Notes: generated from the letters alone by a model not told the origin. 64,000 bases of DNA from Desulfobulbaceae bacterium (GCA_009773475.1 WSXV01000001.1:248001-312000); one strand, 5' to 3'. Counted from the first letter of the stretch, positions 17,207 to 26,728 are shown. Translations and numbers: made by a program.

Positions 17207-18270
17207 GCGCACAGGAAGACTTTATGGCCGAGACAGAGCTTCGAGCTCGGTTGAAGGCGCAAGAAAAGACCATCGAGGCATTGATGGATACTGTGGAGAG
17301 GCAATCAAGTGGAGAGGTTCCCTCACTTGAACTGCTTTCGCAGAATCTGAACCTGGAACGTGTCGTACAGCGAAAAACAGAGACCTTGCGTCAGCAGGGA
17401 GAGGAATTGCAACAGGCGTTACACGACCTGCAACTTACCCAGACACAGTTATTGCAAGCAAACAAATTGGAATCCGTTGGCCAGCTAGCTGCTGGTATTG
17501 CCCACGAGATTAACACGCCGGTGCAGTTCATCGGTACGAATATTGAATTCCTCAAAGAATCTTTCCAAAATGTCAAACGACTGGTGGATGTCGTCGAGGA
17601 ACAGATCCGGGCTCTCTCCGAGGGCGCTGATATCCAGCGGTCTCTTAAGGCCCTTACAGACATGCTTGCCGAAATAGATTGGGACTATTTGAGCGAGGAG
17701 CTCCCTACTGCGATCGGACAATCCCAGGATGGCATACATCGAATAACCAAAATTGTGCAGGCAATGAAGGAGTTCTCCCATCCCAGCAGCAAGGAAAAGG
17801 TGAAGAATGACCTGAACAAGCTGATTGATACGACTGTTATCGTTGCCACTAACGAATGGAAATATGTCGCCGACGTTCGAACCGAATTTGACCCGGAGCT
17901 GCCGCTGGTGTGCTGTTTGGCCGATGAACTCGGCCAGGTCGTTCTTAATATTCTGGTCAATGCGGCACATGCCATCGAAAGCAAACTCAGTAGTGACCCT
18001 CAGAAGAAGAAGGGGACTATTACCATTTCAACCCGGCATGACCAGCAACATGTTGTGATTCGTATCGCCGATACGGGGAGCGGTATCCCAAAGGAGATAC
18101 AGGGGCGGGTTTTTGATCCTTTTTTCACAACCAAAGTCGTGGGCAAAGGGACTGGTCAAGGCTTGGCCATCGCCCATGATGTTGTGACGCAAAAACATGG
18201 GGGCACTCTTAACTTGGAAACGGAACCCGGCAAGGGGACGGTATTTATCATTCGTCTGCCGATAGAGTGA
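17203..18270 (+). CDS. soluble histidine kinase partnered with the FIST protein
   Basis: 355 residues. A helical coiled coil (about 10-90) leads directly to the HisKA box GIAHEINTPVQF with His101. An HATPase domain follows with an N-box segment VLNILVNAAHAIE, DTGSGI and GKGTGQGLAIAHDV. It has no sensor domain of its own and no membrane helix, consistent with input from the overlapping FIST gene. The DHp insert with VVEEQI...LAEIDWDYL is of the type seen in HPK4-like kinases that follow a coiled coil. No response regulator is adjacent, so the output is unknown. Confidence 0.9.
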   Translation: MSAQEDFMAETELRARLKAQEKTIEALMDTVERQSSGEVPSLELLSQNLNLERVVQRKTETLRQQGEELQQALHDLQLTQTQLLQANKLESVGQLAAGIAHEINTPVQFIGTNIEFLKESFQNVKRLVDVVEEQIRALSEGADIQRSLKALTDMLAEIDWDYLSEELPTAIGQSQDGIHRITKIVQAMKEFSHPSSKEKVKNDLNKLIDTTVIVATNEWKYVADVRTEFDPELPLVCCLADELGQVVLNILVNAAHAIESKLSSDPQKKKGTITISTRHDQQHVVIRIADTGSGIPKEIQGRVFDPFFTTKVVGKGTGQGLAIAHDVVTQKHGGTLNLETEPGKGTVFIIRLPIE

Positions 18271-18463
18271 GCAATGTCGACAACGTTTCTTTCGTTTTGA
18301 AACTCGCTGCGTGTTTCCGTCTTGTCCATTTTTCCATTTCCTGCTCCTTGATTAAGCTCTGTAATGGGTCATATTGGCAGCAGGGTTCCCTCCCGCTTAA
18401 CGGCTTGTCCAAATTTCCGGCGTCAACATCCGGCGCTTCAAACAGGCACTCTTGTAACTCACC

Positions 18464-18976
18464 ATGAAAAAAATAGCCCTTCTCCTGCTCCTTTTCTTCA
18501 CCGGCTGCACCGGCATCCCTGCGAATGTGACGCCCGTTGATAATTTTCGTTTGGATCAGTATTTGGGGAAGTGGTATGAGATCGCCCGGCTGGATCATTC
18601 CTTTGAGCGAGGCCTGAGCCGTGTCACGGCAGAGTACAGCCTGCGCGAGGATGGGGCTGTCCGTGTCTTGAACCGGGGTTTTTCCGCATCGGAAAATCTG
18701 TGGAAGGAGGCCGAGGGAAAGGCCTATTTCATGCACACCCCGGAGCAGGGTTACCTGAAGGTCTCCTTCTTTGGGCCGTTTTATGGATCGTACATTATCT
18801 TTGAGCTTGACCCTGCGGGCTATCAATACGCCCTCGTCTGCGGCCCCGACCACTCGTATCTGTGGATTCTCGCCAGAACTCCACAAATCGACAGAACCCT
18901 CCTCGATTCCCTTGTGGCTAAAGCCACAGCTTCAGGCTTTGACACAAACAAACTGATCTTTGTCAGCCAGGAGTGA
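18464..18976 (+). CDS. blc: outer-membrane lipocalin lipoprotein (Blc-like)
   Basis: 170 residues. A type II signal peptide ends at the lipobox FFTGC (Cys15), so the protein is lipidated. The lipocalin motif GKWYEIARLD follows near residue 33, then FERGL, a middle FGPFYGSYIIFELD segment and a YLWILAR strand, as in bacterial Blc. Lipocalins of this kind bind fatty acids or lysophospholipids and are linked to envelope maintenance. The gene is alone, with no clear ribosome binding site, and is followed by a GC-rich repeat element that may end its transcript. Confidence 0.9.
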   Translation: MKKIALLLLLFFTGCTGIPANVTPVDNFRLDQYLGKWYEIARLDHSFERGLSRVTAEYSLREDGAVRVLNRGFSASENLWKEAEGKAYFMHTPEQGYLKVSFFGPFYGSYIIFELDPAGYQYALVCGPDHSYLWILARTPQIDRTLLDSLVAKATASGFDTNKLIFVSQE

Positions 18977-19053
18977 TTGACCTACGGAATAAGGGGACAG
19001 CATTGAGTTCCGTCTCGTGCGTCTCGTTCCATCTGGTTCCCATGCACCGCATG

Positions 19054-19195
19054 GGATTTCCCTCCCCCTTGGCGGGGGGGAATCAACTATGGAAATGTCT
19101 CATTGCAGCTTCACCCAACCCCTCCCCTCAAGGGAGGGGAGTTTACTCTACCGAACGAGCCGGATATGTAACGCTTGATTGAGAATTCGAATTAC
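19054..19195 (+). repeat. dispersed GC-rich intergenic repeat R1
   Basis: One of four copies (others at 23597-23782, 31145-31327 and 45503-45699). It contains the paired C/G runs CCCTCCCCC...GGGGGG and CCCCTCCC...GGGAGGGG, with conserved flanks such as CAACTATGGAAATG and GGATATG-AACGCTTGA-TGAGAATT. R1 and R4 form one subtype; R1 has lost part of the first stem. The repeat ends in the stop codon of the convergent 1379-residue gene. It may act as a two-way terminator. Confidence 0.75.
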
Positions 19196-22100
19196 TTCCC
19201 TTCCTGTGTCTTGCCCTCTATTTTCTTCCTTGGCGTCGAATCCCACAGCATTGGTTCATTGAGTATCTTCCAGCCCCATTTCAACAGTCCCAGCAGGGTT
19301 ATGGAGATCCACAGGGCCCAGGCCAGCATGGCCAGCCTGTAGGCGAGCATGGGGATGGAGAAGAGCCAGCCTTGCGGCAGAGTTCGGCCGCTGACATCCT
19401 GATACCAGCGCAGCAGGCTGCTGTTGGAGCCATTGCCCCGGATATTCATGTCGGGGTGTCCCAGCAGTCCCTGGCTGATGGCCCAGACAAGAGCGATCAG
19501 GGCCGAGACGGTGAGAAATCCCAGGCCCACCTGGATCAAGTTGAAGGCGTATTTGCCCTTGTCTGCCTTCAACCTGATTCGCCATTGGACGGCAATCAGC
19601 CAGCCCACCACCAGCAGGCAGCTGAACAGGTTGCTCATGCTCATGCCAATGCCGAGCAGGAAAAGCTGATGGAAACGTAAGGGGGTCAGGCCGGTCTTGC
19701 CGATCACCAGGGCCATAAGCGCCACCACCAGCAGGGTTGACCAGTAGAGAATGGCCGGGCCCAGCAGTGGCCCGCCGAGGAACAGCGGCCAGCGGTTGGC
19801 GGGCAGGGTCATGTCGATGGCGGAGTTCACGCTGTCGCTCCCCAGATCGATGATGGGGGTGCGGTAGAAGGTGTTGATCCCGGACGGCTGCCGCCATTCC
19901 ACGGAAATATCTTGTTTCCCTGGGGTGATCGGGATGGTGAGCTTGCCTCCGTCCTGGCGCAACTGTTGCGGCGCCCCGTTGATGGCAGCCTTCTGCACCT
20001 GCGCGTCTGCCGGCAGAGTGATGGTGTGCTGGCCGCCCTGACTGCTGCGGATGGTGAAGGTCAGGGTTGTCTCCGTGGCCCGGCTGCCCGGACGTACCTG
20101 GAGGCGGGACTGGTCGATGGTCAGGGTCTGCCCGGCAATGCCTTCGGGACGGGAGATAAGCAGCTTGACCTGCTCGCCGGGCCAGGGGTGCCAGGTGGGA
20201 AGCCAGCGCCTGCCGGTCTGGTGGAGAATAACCGGGACTCCCTCAGATTCGAGGTGATAGATCGGGCTGACATCCACCCGCCAGATCTCGGTCCACTGAC
20301 TGGTGTCTGCATGGCTGAGGAGGAGCTGCTCGCCTTTCTCAAGCACCGACTCCCAGCGCAGCTCGTAAGCCTTGGCATCGAGGGCGACCTTGGCCCGCCC
20401 ATCCTGGACCCGGACGCCTTCGGTGACCACCGATTCTCCGGGAAGCAACGGAATATCAAGGACGACTGCGGAACCCTCCGGGCTCATTCGGCTGATTCTG
20501 GTCTCCACCTTCCAGGTCAGGCCGAGAAGCAGGGTGCGTTCGATCAGCACAAAGGGCGGCAGAATCCCGGCCTCCAGGGGCTGGCCGGCGCGGTCTTCTT
20601 TGTTCAGAACCCGTTTGAACTGGAGCTGGCTGTCGGCAACCCCATTCTCGATGCCCTCCACGATCCAGCCGTGCGCCGTGCTTGTGGTATGATTGGGATG
20701 CAGCGGCAGGGGCAGCTGGATGCTGTTCTGCCGGGGCAGATTGCCGGACAGCCGAATGGCATGATGACCGGCCGGCACCAGTATCCAGAGCTGCTCCTCA
20801 CTGCGGAACAGGGCTGTGGCCGGTTTGTCGTCGAGGAACACCTGCTGCGGCAGCCAGTGACTGCCGTTGCCGGGCAGGGGAATGGCGCTGTCCACCTGGC
20901 TGTCCACCTGCAGATTGAGGCTGAGGGTCTCGGGGGTGATGGTCACGGCCATCTCAGGAATATTGGCGCAGTGGGGAAAACAGTCGGCCTTTTCCAGAAG
21001 GCGGGAGCGCAGCTCCTCGAACATCTCGGGAGAGGGAATATCCCCGGCCTGACAGGGACTTGGGCCAGGCAGGAACCCGAGCAGGAACGGCAGTACAAAC
21101 AGGGTCTTCCAGACCGGCAAGGTCCAGCCTTTGCCGGGACGCCAGCTGATATTGAACATCCCGGCCGCCAGCAGCCCCATAAGCAGAACCCGAAGAAAGG
21201 CCAGAACCAGGTTGGTCTTGGGGCCGATCAGGGTCAGGGTTATCTGCTGATTCCGCTCCACCGGGCCGCTCCACTGCATGGGGATGGCTGTCCACTGCCA
21301 GGCAGGCAGCCCGGGACCGGTCTGCTGGAGCATTTTCGGATCATACTGCTGCGCCTGACTTTGGGACGAATACCCGCTGGAAGCCGCTCTGCCCTTGAGT
21401 TTTGGCGCGGGCGGCGCCATGCTGCCGGCGATCATCTCCTTGGACTGAACACTCTTCACTGCGTCTGACTCCTCGAGAACCTCGGCGTTTTGGGCCATCC
21501 TGTCGGCAAGGGGTGCCGGGGCTGCCGCCACTGCCGGAGCTTTGCGGGCGGTGAGATCAGCCATGGAGTGCCAGGGCTTTTCCAGCTGGGGGTAAATTCC
21601 CACCCGTAACTGATTGATGGCAAAGGGGATGGCAAAAAGAATCAGGCTGAGGATGGTGATGGCCTGATAGCCTTTGATGATCTGCCGGAATTTCCCGGTT
21701 GGCAGGTACCGCAGCAGGGCTACCCCTGCCAGGATGGCCAGCCAGACCCAGCGGGGCGCCCCGGCTTCGTGGTAACTGAGGACAAAGGAGCAAAAGGCGA
21801 CGATGCTGAGAGTCGGCTGCCGGTAGAGTCGGGCGATGGCCAGGGTAAAGATGATGACCACGAAGAAATCAAGCAGGCTCCAGCGGTTTACCCAAGATGC
21901 GGCAATGGAGTCGATGCCGGTGGCATTCAGCAGCCTCCAGCCGGGCGGCAGGTTCAGGGTGGCGCTCACCTGCTGGAAATCATGATCCCAGCCGGTGGCG
22001 GGCAGGGTCGAGAACAGGGCGGAATGACTGGCGGTAAGGGTGCTGTCGGCCGTTAACTGGAGCTGACCTTCCCGCAGCTCCACTCCGGCCTTGTCGCTTC

Positions 22101-23331
22101 CGGCCCGTTTGGTGATAAACTGTTCCTGCCCGTTGACCATCACCCGCCCCAGGGTCAGGGGGGGCGCCATCTCCAGCCGCCAGCCGTTATTCTTCTGTCC
22201 GCTGATCGTGTCCTGGATGGTGTAGCCGGCGCCATCAAAGCGGAGCCACAGTTTTCGCTGCAGGCCCAATTGATCCGGGGGCGGCAGGGCCGCGCCGCGT
22301 CTGGTTTCCTTGATCTGCATGGACTCTCCAGGAAGCATCCGGTAGGCGGGAGAGGTCCGCCATTCCTTGGGCATGGAGGTCAGTTGCGGATCAATGGCGC
22401 TGATGCCGCTGATCTCCACACTGCGCAGATCGGGGTGGGCCTGAAAGGCAAGGATCTCTTCGGCAGGCCAGAACGGATCGTCCGGCCGGGTCCACTGGTA
22501 GCTATTCAGCGGGCCGATAAACCGGCTGATGACCGTGACCTCCCACTGTCCGGGCCGCACCTGGATGCGCAGGCGGCCATCCGCCTCGAGCTTTACGGGC
22601 AGACCGGCGGTCACCGAAAGCGGTGTCATCCGGTCGGGAGCAAACAGGGGACCGGTCACGATCTCGCGCGCGGTCCCGGCAATATCGAGTTTGAGCAGGG
22701 TCGTCATCTGGGCCGGGATGGCGTCGTCGACCAGACGAAAGGCCTGCAGGCTCAGGCTGTTCTCCATCTTTTCCGGCTGTCCTTGCCTGGCCTGGAACCA
22801 GAGGCGGCCGTCGCGGTCGAAATTGGGAAACTCAACAGTCTGGCCATTCAACACCAGGGAGATAAGGCCGCTATGGGGCGGGATGGGAAGAGACTCGGGC
22901 AGGCTTATCCACTGAAAGCGGCCGGAAATTTCATGCGAGCCCCGGTCGACCTTGATCTGGGGGCCGCCATCTCGGTTCATGACTAAGGCGGGCTGCCCGT
23001 TCACCTTGACATCCACCGGCCAATGGTCGGTGTCGCCGGGAAGCTGCAACCAGCGCTTATGCTGGACCAGCCATTGCTGGCGGAAAGTCCCGCCCTGTTC
23101 ACCCACCTGGATAACCAGCCGGGCGGGCCAGTCGCAATGGAGGTTGGAGGCGTCGTTGAAGGAGGGGGAGCAAAGCTGTTCCTCTTCATGGCCATGGAGA
23201 ACCCAGTCAACCCAGGGGCTGAGGGGGGCGGGGACTTTTGCGGCGGCTTCCGCCCGGGAAGATGCAGGGTCGAGGGTGAGCGAGAAGCAGGTGATAAGAA
23301 GCAAAAGCAGGGCCCGGATGCCAGGGTTCAT
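19192..23331 (-). CDS. large membrane-anchored protein with periplasmic domains, unknown
   Basis: 1379 residues, one of the largest genes here. A signal peptide or signal anchor covers residues 1-28 (ALLLLLITCFSLTLDPASSRA). Two long beta-rich, Trp- and Pro-rich regions (about 30-480 and 770-1190) would lie in the periplasm. Clusters of membrane helices occur near 485-590, 705-755 and 1205-1370. A low-complexity Ala/Pro/Ser/Gln linker lies around 610-690. I recognise no catalytic motif or named family. It could be an envelope-assembly or secretion-linked protein, but that is a guess. It stands alone, with the repeat R1 at its 3' end and R2 upstream. Confidence 0.8.
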   Translation of the reverse strand: MNPGIRALLLLLITCFSLTLDPASSRAEAAAKVPAPLSPWVDWVLHGHEEEQLCSPSFNDASNLHCDWPARLVIQVGEQGGTFRQQWLVQHKRWLQLPGDTDHWPVDVKVNGQPALVMNRDGGPQIKVDRGSHEISGRFQWISLPESLPIPPHSGLISLVLNGQTVEFPNFDRDGRLWFQARQGQPEKMENSLSLQAFRLVDDAIPAQMTTLLKLDIAGTAREIVTGPLFAPDRMTPLSVTAGLPVKLEADGRLRIQVRPGQWEVTVISRFIGPLNSYQWTRPDDPFWPAEEILAFQAHPDLRSVEISGISAIDPQLTSMPKEWRTSPAYRMLPGESMQIKETRRGAALPPPDQLGLQRKLWLRFDGAGYTIQDTISGQKNNGWRLEMAPPLTLGRVMVNGQEQFITKRAGSDKAGVELREGQLQLTADSTLTASHSALFSTLPATGWDHDFQQVSATLNLPPGWRLLNATGIDSIAASWVNRWSLLDFFVVIIFTLAIARLYRQPTLSIVAFCSFVLSYHEAGAPRWVWLAILAGVALLRYLPTGKFRQIIKGYQAITILSLILFAIPFAINQLRVGIYPQLEKPWHSMADLTARKAPAVAAAPAPLADRMAQNAEVLEESDAVKSVQSKEMIAGSMAPPAPKLKGRAASSGYSSQSQAQQYDPKMLQQTGPGLPAWQWTAIPMQWSGPVERNQQITLTLIGPKTNLVLAFLRVLLMGLLAAGMFNISWRPGKGWTLPVWKTLFVLPFLLGFLPGPSPCQAGDIPSPEMFEELRSRLLEKADCFPHCANIPEMAVTITPETLSLNLQVDSQVDSAIPLPGNGSHWLPQQVFLDDKPATALFRSEEQLWILVPAGHHAIRLSGNLPRQNSIQLPLPLHPNHTTSTAHGWIVEGIENGVADSQLQFKRVLNKEDRAGQPLEAGILPPFVLIERTLLLGLTWKVETRISRMSPEGSAVVLDIPLLPGESVVTEGVRVQDGRAKVALDAKAYELRWESVLEKGEQLLLSHADTSQWTEIWRVDVSPIYHLESEGVPVILHQTGRRWLPTWHPWPGEQVKLLISRPEGIAGQTLTIDQSRLQVRPGSRATETTLTFTIRSSQGGQHTITLPADAQVQKAAINGAPQQLRQDGGKLTIPITPGKQDISVEWRQPSGINTFYRTPIIDLGSDSVNSAIDMTLPANRWPLFLGGPLLGPAILYWSTLLVVALMALVIGKTGLTPLRFHQLFLLGIGMSMSNLFSCLLVVGWLIAVQWRIRLKADKGKYAFNLIQVGLGFLTVSALIALVWAISQGLLGHPDMNIRGNGSNSSLLRWYQDVSGRTLPQGWLFSIPMLAYRLAMLAWALWISITLLGLLKWGWKILNEPMLWDSTPRKKIEGKTQEGK

Positions 23332-23596
23332 GGATGGTTTCCCCCAAGGATATGAAAAGAGAGTGTGTCTGAATGAGGCGGAAGATTGATGGCTGCAGGC
23401 CCAAGGAGCTTAATTTTTGTTTTCGCCTTCTTCGGGTGTTCGCATCAATCCAAGCCGCTTGAATTTTTCAATATCTACACCATCACGGTGCTTTTGCAAG
23501 GCAGAATCGAGCCTTGGGGGAGTGCCTTTGGGTAAAGGACGGGTAGGAGAAGAGCACGGTGGTGAAAAGAATGCAGGGGCAGATGCTCCGGGGGGA
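23332..23596. other. gap upstream of the 1379-residue gene
   Basis: About 265 bases that should hold the promoter for the large membrane-protein gene. I see no convincing -35/-10 pair, hairpin or short gene. A 78-codon open frame (23417-23653, plus strand) runs into the repeat and has no supporting features. The right end passes directly into repeat R2. Confidence 0.35.
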
Positions 23597-23782
23597 GTAA
23601 TTCGAATTCGTCATCAAGGGTTCCATATCGTAAAGAAAGCTCCCCTCCCTTGATGGGAGGGGTGGGGGGTGGGTGAAACTGCCATTGACCGCTTTCATTG
23701 CTGATTCCCCCCTCCCCTGACCCCTCCCCGCCAGGGGGAAGGGGAATTCTATTAATATCCACGTTTGAAGTAGAAGTGGAAT
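23597..23782 (-). repeat. dispersed GC-rich intergenic repeat R2
   Basis: Inverted copy, nearly identical over its whole length to R3 (31145-31327). Shared features are the TTCAAACGTGGAT edge, AGAATTCCCCTTCCCCCTGG, GAATCAGCAATGAAAGCGG and GATATGGAACCCTTGATGA. Differences from R3 are only a few substitutions and small gaps. That similarity between two sites 7.5 kb apart implies recent spread or gene conversion. No open frame lies inside. Confidence 0.8.
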
Positions 23783-23812
23783 AACACGACGGAAAGGGCT
23801 GGTGGTTCTGCC

Positions 23813-23854
23813 AAAAAAAAAACGGGGACGTTTGTATTGCTAAACGTCCCCGTT
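23813..23854 (-). terminator. terminator of the DcaP porin gene
   Basis: Perfect 13-base stem (AACGGGGACGTTT / AAACGTCCCCGTT, 23821-23833 and 23842-23854) with an 8-base loop. On the minus strand it is followed by eight T residues (A-run at 23813-23820). A second, weaker inverted repeat, ACCGAAGGG/CCCTTCGGT (23875-23910), sits between it and the porin stop. Together they should end porin transcription efficiently. Confidence 0.88.
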
Positions 23855-23947
23855 TTAGGAAGATCCCCACAAAAACCGAAGGGATATGATTGGTATCAGG
23901 CCCCTTCGGTCAGCTTGCAGGACTCAGGCGCAGAGCGCTGAGGCTGA

Positions 23948-25303
23948 CTAAAAGAAATTATACTGGGCGCTGAACTGAATGCGGTTGAGCTCGCCTTCCG
24001 CACCACTTTCCACTTCCCGATAGCCGTGCAGGTATTCGATTCCCAAATCAACACTGGGAACGATGCTCCAGATCAGGTTGACGTGAACGGACTGAAATTC
24101 TTTGTTTGTAGCATCCCGAAGGGCATCAGTATTTATAATAGAAGTATCGTTGTCAGCTGCACCGTAGGAGTAGACCAGGTTGGAGCGGAGATTATCTATC
24201 CAGAAGTGCCGGTAGGCCAGAAATCCACCATATTGGTCGAAGGTCTCAACTTCTCGTGTGAGACTGTTGTATTCCGCATCTTTAAACTTTGTGGTCATGT
24301 AGCGGCCAAGGGCATTGCCGTAATTAAACTGGAAGCGGAGGTCGTCTTTGCCGAAGGCCGGAATCCTGCCGCCGACGGTGATGGCCCCGCCCCAAGTGGA
24401 ATCATCAACAGTGCTGCCATTATCGGCACTTATCTCCCTGGCCATGGCCGCCACTGAATAGGAACCATATTCGGATTTAAAGTTCAGCCGGGCAATCATA
24501 TCCGCGAAGTGGTCGTCATCCGTTTCAGTGCTATTGTCGAGGGTGGCGTTGGGGTCTTCAACCGAGAATTGCATTGAGCCCCAGGCAAAGGGCTCGGTCC
24601 AGCGGATCAGGCCCTGGCGCATAAATGTTTGTGAGGCTGGCCCGCCGAAATCCACGGTGTCGGGCAGGGAATCCATAATCTCAAAGGTGGACCATGTCTG
24701 ACCGGCCAGGAGTTTCCCCAGTTCGCCGTAGGCATGACGCACCCGGAAGTCGGTGTTGGAGCTTGATCCGCTGGAACTTGCTGCACTTATGTTTGCGCCG
24801 CCGAAGAAATCGCCCTCAAAAAAGGTATTGAGCTTGCCGTAGGTGGTGTCCGTGGTTGTACCCACGTTAAAACGGGTCTGGCGGGCATGGAGGACAGTTT
24901 GTTTATCATCGGGGTTGGTTTTGTCCAGGGGGATGGCATAGGGCAGGAAAAGTTGGTCGCCGGCGGGGTGACTATCTCCTGTGCTTTTATCATTATAAAT
25001 GGCATCAAGTTTGGCATAGCCGCCGATTTTGAGGCTGGTCTCGGTGCCGGGAATCAGGAAATAGCCCTTCTGTACTGGTTTGGCAGGGGCGGCGACCTTG
25101 TCGCCGGTGGCGGTCACAACCTGGGTTTCAACCGGGCGTTTTTCCAGGACTTCAATGCGTTGCTGCAGGGCCTTCAGTTGGGCCTTCAACTCCGCGACCT
25201 CGTCGGCGGCGCATGCCGGGGATCCCATTGCCAGGATGCTGATCCCGAAGATCGCGGGAGTCAGCATCATTACCTTGTACGACTTTTGGATTGAAAATTT
25301 CAC
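23948..25303 (-). CDS. DcaP-like trimeric outer-membrane porin
   Basis: 451 residues starting at GTG 25303, which has AAAGGAG upstream. A signal peptide (about 1-32, ending SPACAA) is followed by a coiled-coil segment (ELKAQLKALQQRIEVLEKR). Such a segment is typical of DcaP-type porins, which have an N-terminal periplasmic coiled coil. A beta barrel follows, with SLKIGGYAKLDAIYN and alternating aromatic/hydrophobic strands, and the chain ends in FF as outer-membrane barrels do. DcaP proteins pass anionic or dicarboxylate-type solutes. The gene has a long leader (about 475 bases) with a conserved hairpin motif and its own strong terminator. Confidence 0.82.
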   Translation of the reverse strand: MKFSIQKSYKVMMLTPAIFGISILAMGSPACAADEVAELKAQLKALQQRIEVLEKRPVETQVVTATGDKVAAPAKPVQKGYFLIPGTETSLKIGGYAKLDAIYNDKSTGDSHPAGDQLFLPYAIPLDKTNPDDKQTVLHARQTRFNVGTTTDTTYGKLNTFFEGDFFGGANISAASSSGSSSNTDFRVRHAYGELGKLLAGQTWSTFEIMDSLPDTVDFGGPASQTFMRQGLIRWTEPFAWGSMQFSVEDPNATLDNSTETDDDHFADMIARLNFKSEYGSYSVAAMAREISADNGSTVDDSTWGGAITVGGRIPAFGKDDLRFQFNYGNALGRYMTTKFKDAEYNSLTREVETFDQYGGFLAYRHFWIDNLRSNLVYSYGAADNDTSIINTDALRDATNKEFQSVHVNLIWSIVPSVDLGIEYLHGYREVESGAEGELNRIQFSAQYNFF

Positions 25304-25778
25304 CCTCTTCTCCTTTGCTAAACTAGTAAAAATGAAAATTTACAATCGGCACATTTTTTTTGGGCCGATTGCCTTCCCCTTTCAAGCCTTTCCCCTTTTT
25401 TGCTATGGTAGAAGAGAAAAGTCTAACCCCGATAAACGGCACTAAAGCTCATCGCTGAGCTGTTTTTCTGCGGTATGGAAATAAATCAGGAACTCTTTCC
25501 CCTAACGAGGTATGAATATCCCCAACGAATGGGGAAAGGTCTTCGTTTTTACTTTTCTGCCGAGGGCCGGCGTTCCATACGATGTGCGTAAGGAACTGAA
25601 TTGTCATTCAATATTTTTATCAAGACTGCTTTAAAGCCGCTATGTTAGGTGATAAAATTGATAAAGTCAAATGAAAAGTTAGCAGGGCTGCCGGGTTATT
25701 CAGGTGTTGTTTGGCGATGCGCTTGGTTTACAGGCAGGAAAGATCGGATAGATAAAATTTCAGTCAACAAAAGGAGAA
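25304..25778. other. long leader/promoter region between porin and DsrE-family gene
   Basis: 475 bases without a gene between two divergent starts. It holds an inverted repeat CAATCGGC/GCCGATTG (25343-25371) 40 bases upstream of the porin start, and the stem-loop relative E3 (25423-25461). It also holds a further hairpin-like CCCC-ATTCGT-GGGG string on the minus strand at about 25520. The promoters of both genes must lie here, but I could not pick a convincing box pair for either. Confidence 0.4.
25423..25461 (-). other. stem-loop element E3, shortened relative
   Basis: On the minus strand it reads TTTAGTGCC directly joined to GTTTATCGGGGTTAG. It has the start and end boxes of the E family but lacks the long stem between them. 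A separate small hairpin (GCTCA-TCGC-TGAGC) sits on its 5' side. It lies about 120 bases upstream of the porin start. The similarity is clear in the boxes but the element is degenerate. Confidence 0.4.
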
Positions 25779-26132
25779 ATGATGGACTATAAAGCGGTTT
25801 TTCATGTGGATCAGAAGGATGGCCCAGTTTTTCAACTGGCCCTGAATAATGTTGTTAATCTGCTGAACGCCATCCCCGGTCAGGAGCATGAGCTGGTTGT
25901 GCTGCTCAATGGCCCGGCGGTGGCCTTGATGGCCGGTGCTGAGGCAACACCCTTTCAGGAAAAAGTTCAGGAGTTGGCGGCTAAAGGGGTGCGATTTCAG
26001 GTCTGCGCCAATGCCCTGCATCGCTTTGAGGTCAGTCGTGAAGAATTGTTGGCCCAGTGTGAAGTCATTCCGGCGGGTATTGTCGGGTTGATTGACCTGC
26101 AGAATCAGGGCTTTGCCTATATCAAGCCTTGA
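25779..26132 (+). CDS. DsrE/DsrF-like family protein
   Basis: 117 residues, with AAGGAG five bases before the first of two adjacent ATG codons. The pattern is that of the DsrE-like fold: a first strand AVFHVDQKDG, helix LALNNVVNLLN, a VVLLNGPAVALM strand with the ligand-site loop, then KGVRFQVCANAL with a cysteine (Cys76) at the position that is often functional in DsrE/YchN proteins, and a C-terminal VGLIDLQNQGFAYIKP. Members of this group take part in sulfur transfer or bind small ligands. No dsr partners are adjacent, so its role is not defined. Confidence 0.82.
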   Translation: MMDYKAVFHVDQKDGPVFQLALNNVVNLLNAIPGQEHELVVLLNGPAVALMAGAEATPFQEKVQELAAKGVRFQVCANALHRFEVSREELLAQCEVIPAGIVGLIDLQNQGFAYIKP

Positions 26133-26201
26133 GCGGGGTTGCGGTAGGGTTCAAGGATAAGCAGCGCTGATCTTTTCCAAGCTCTGGTCGTTGCGGGTGA
26201 A

Positions 26202-26693
26202 TCAGCTTTGGCTGCTGACCTTTCGGCGTTGATAGGTGATGCGGGTGTAGGGAGATGGGCCGGGGATGGTTTCTCTTGAGGTTTCGATAAAGTCCCGTGC
26301 CGGAATTTGCGGGAAAAAGGTGTCGCCGGCGACCTCCTGTTCAAGCACGCTGAGCAGGATGGTGTCGGTGAAGGGCAGGGCGAGCGAGTAAATCTGGGCG
26401 CCGCCGGCAATGAAGACCTTCTCACTGTCGGCGCATTGGCCAAGGGCCTCGTTCAGGCTTGCGGCCAGACTGCAACCCGGGAAAGAGGAATCAGGATGCC
26501 GGCTGACGACGATGGTGGTGCGTCCGGGCAGGGGCCGTCCGATGGATTCATAGGTCTTGCGACCCATGATCAGGGGATGGCCCATGGTGGTGGCCTTGAA
26601 CCATTGCAGCTCCTCCGGCAGGTGCCAGGGGATGCTGCCGTTGCTGCCGATGACCCGGTTGGCCGCCATGGCGGCGATGATGATGACTTCCAT
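26202..26693 (-). CDS. folA: dihydrofolate reductase
   Basis: 163 residues, the usual length. It shows the N-terminal AAMAANRVIGSNGSIPWHLPEE segment (in part) with the Trp-containing Met20-type loop and the catalytic acidic residue Glu, MGRKTYESIGRPLPGR for NADPH binding, and the FIAGGAQIYSLALP strand. It reduces dihydrofolate to tetrahydrofolate with NADPH. The gene lies 35 bases after the deaD stop on the same strand and is probably co-transcribed. thyA is not nearby. Confidence 0.93.
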   Translation of the reverse strand: MEVIIIAAMAANRVIGSNGSIPWHLPEELQWFKATTMGHPLIMGRKTYESIGRPLPGRTTIVVSRHPDSSFPGCSLAASLNEALGQCADSEKVFIAGGAQIYSLALPFTDTILLSVLEQEVAGDTFFPQIPARDFIETSRETIPGPSPYTRITYQRRKVSSQS

Positions 26694-26728
26694 GGGTGTG
26701 AGCAGGTTCCGGCAGCTTTGGGGGCCTC

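Noticed and set aside
19912..21468. Long open frame of 518 codons on the plus strand
   Set aside because: It runs opposite the 1379-residue gene and is a by-product of GC-rich codon use. No ribosome binding site and no recognisable motif.
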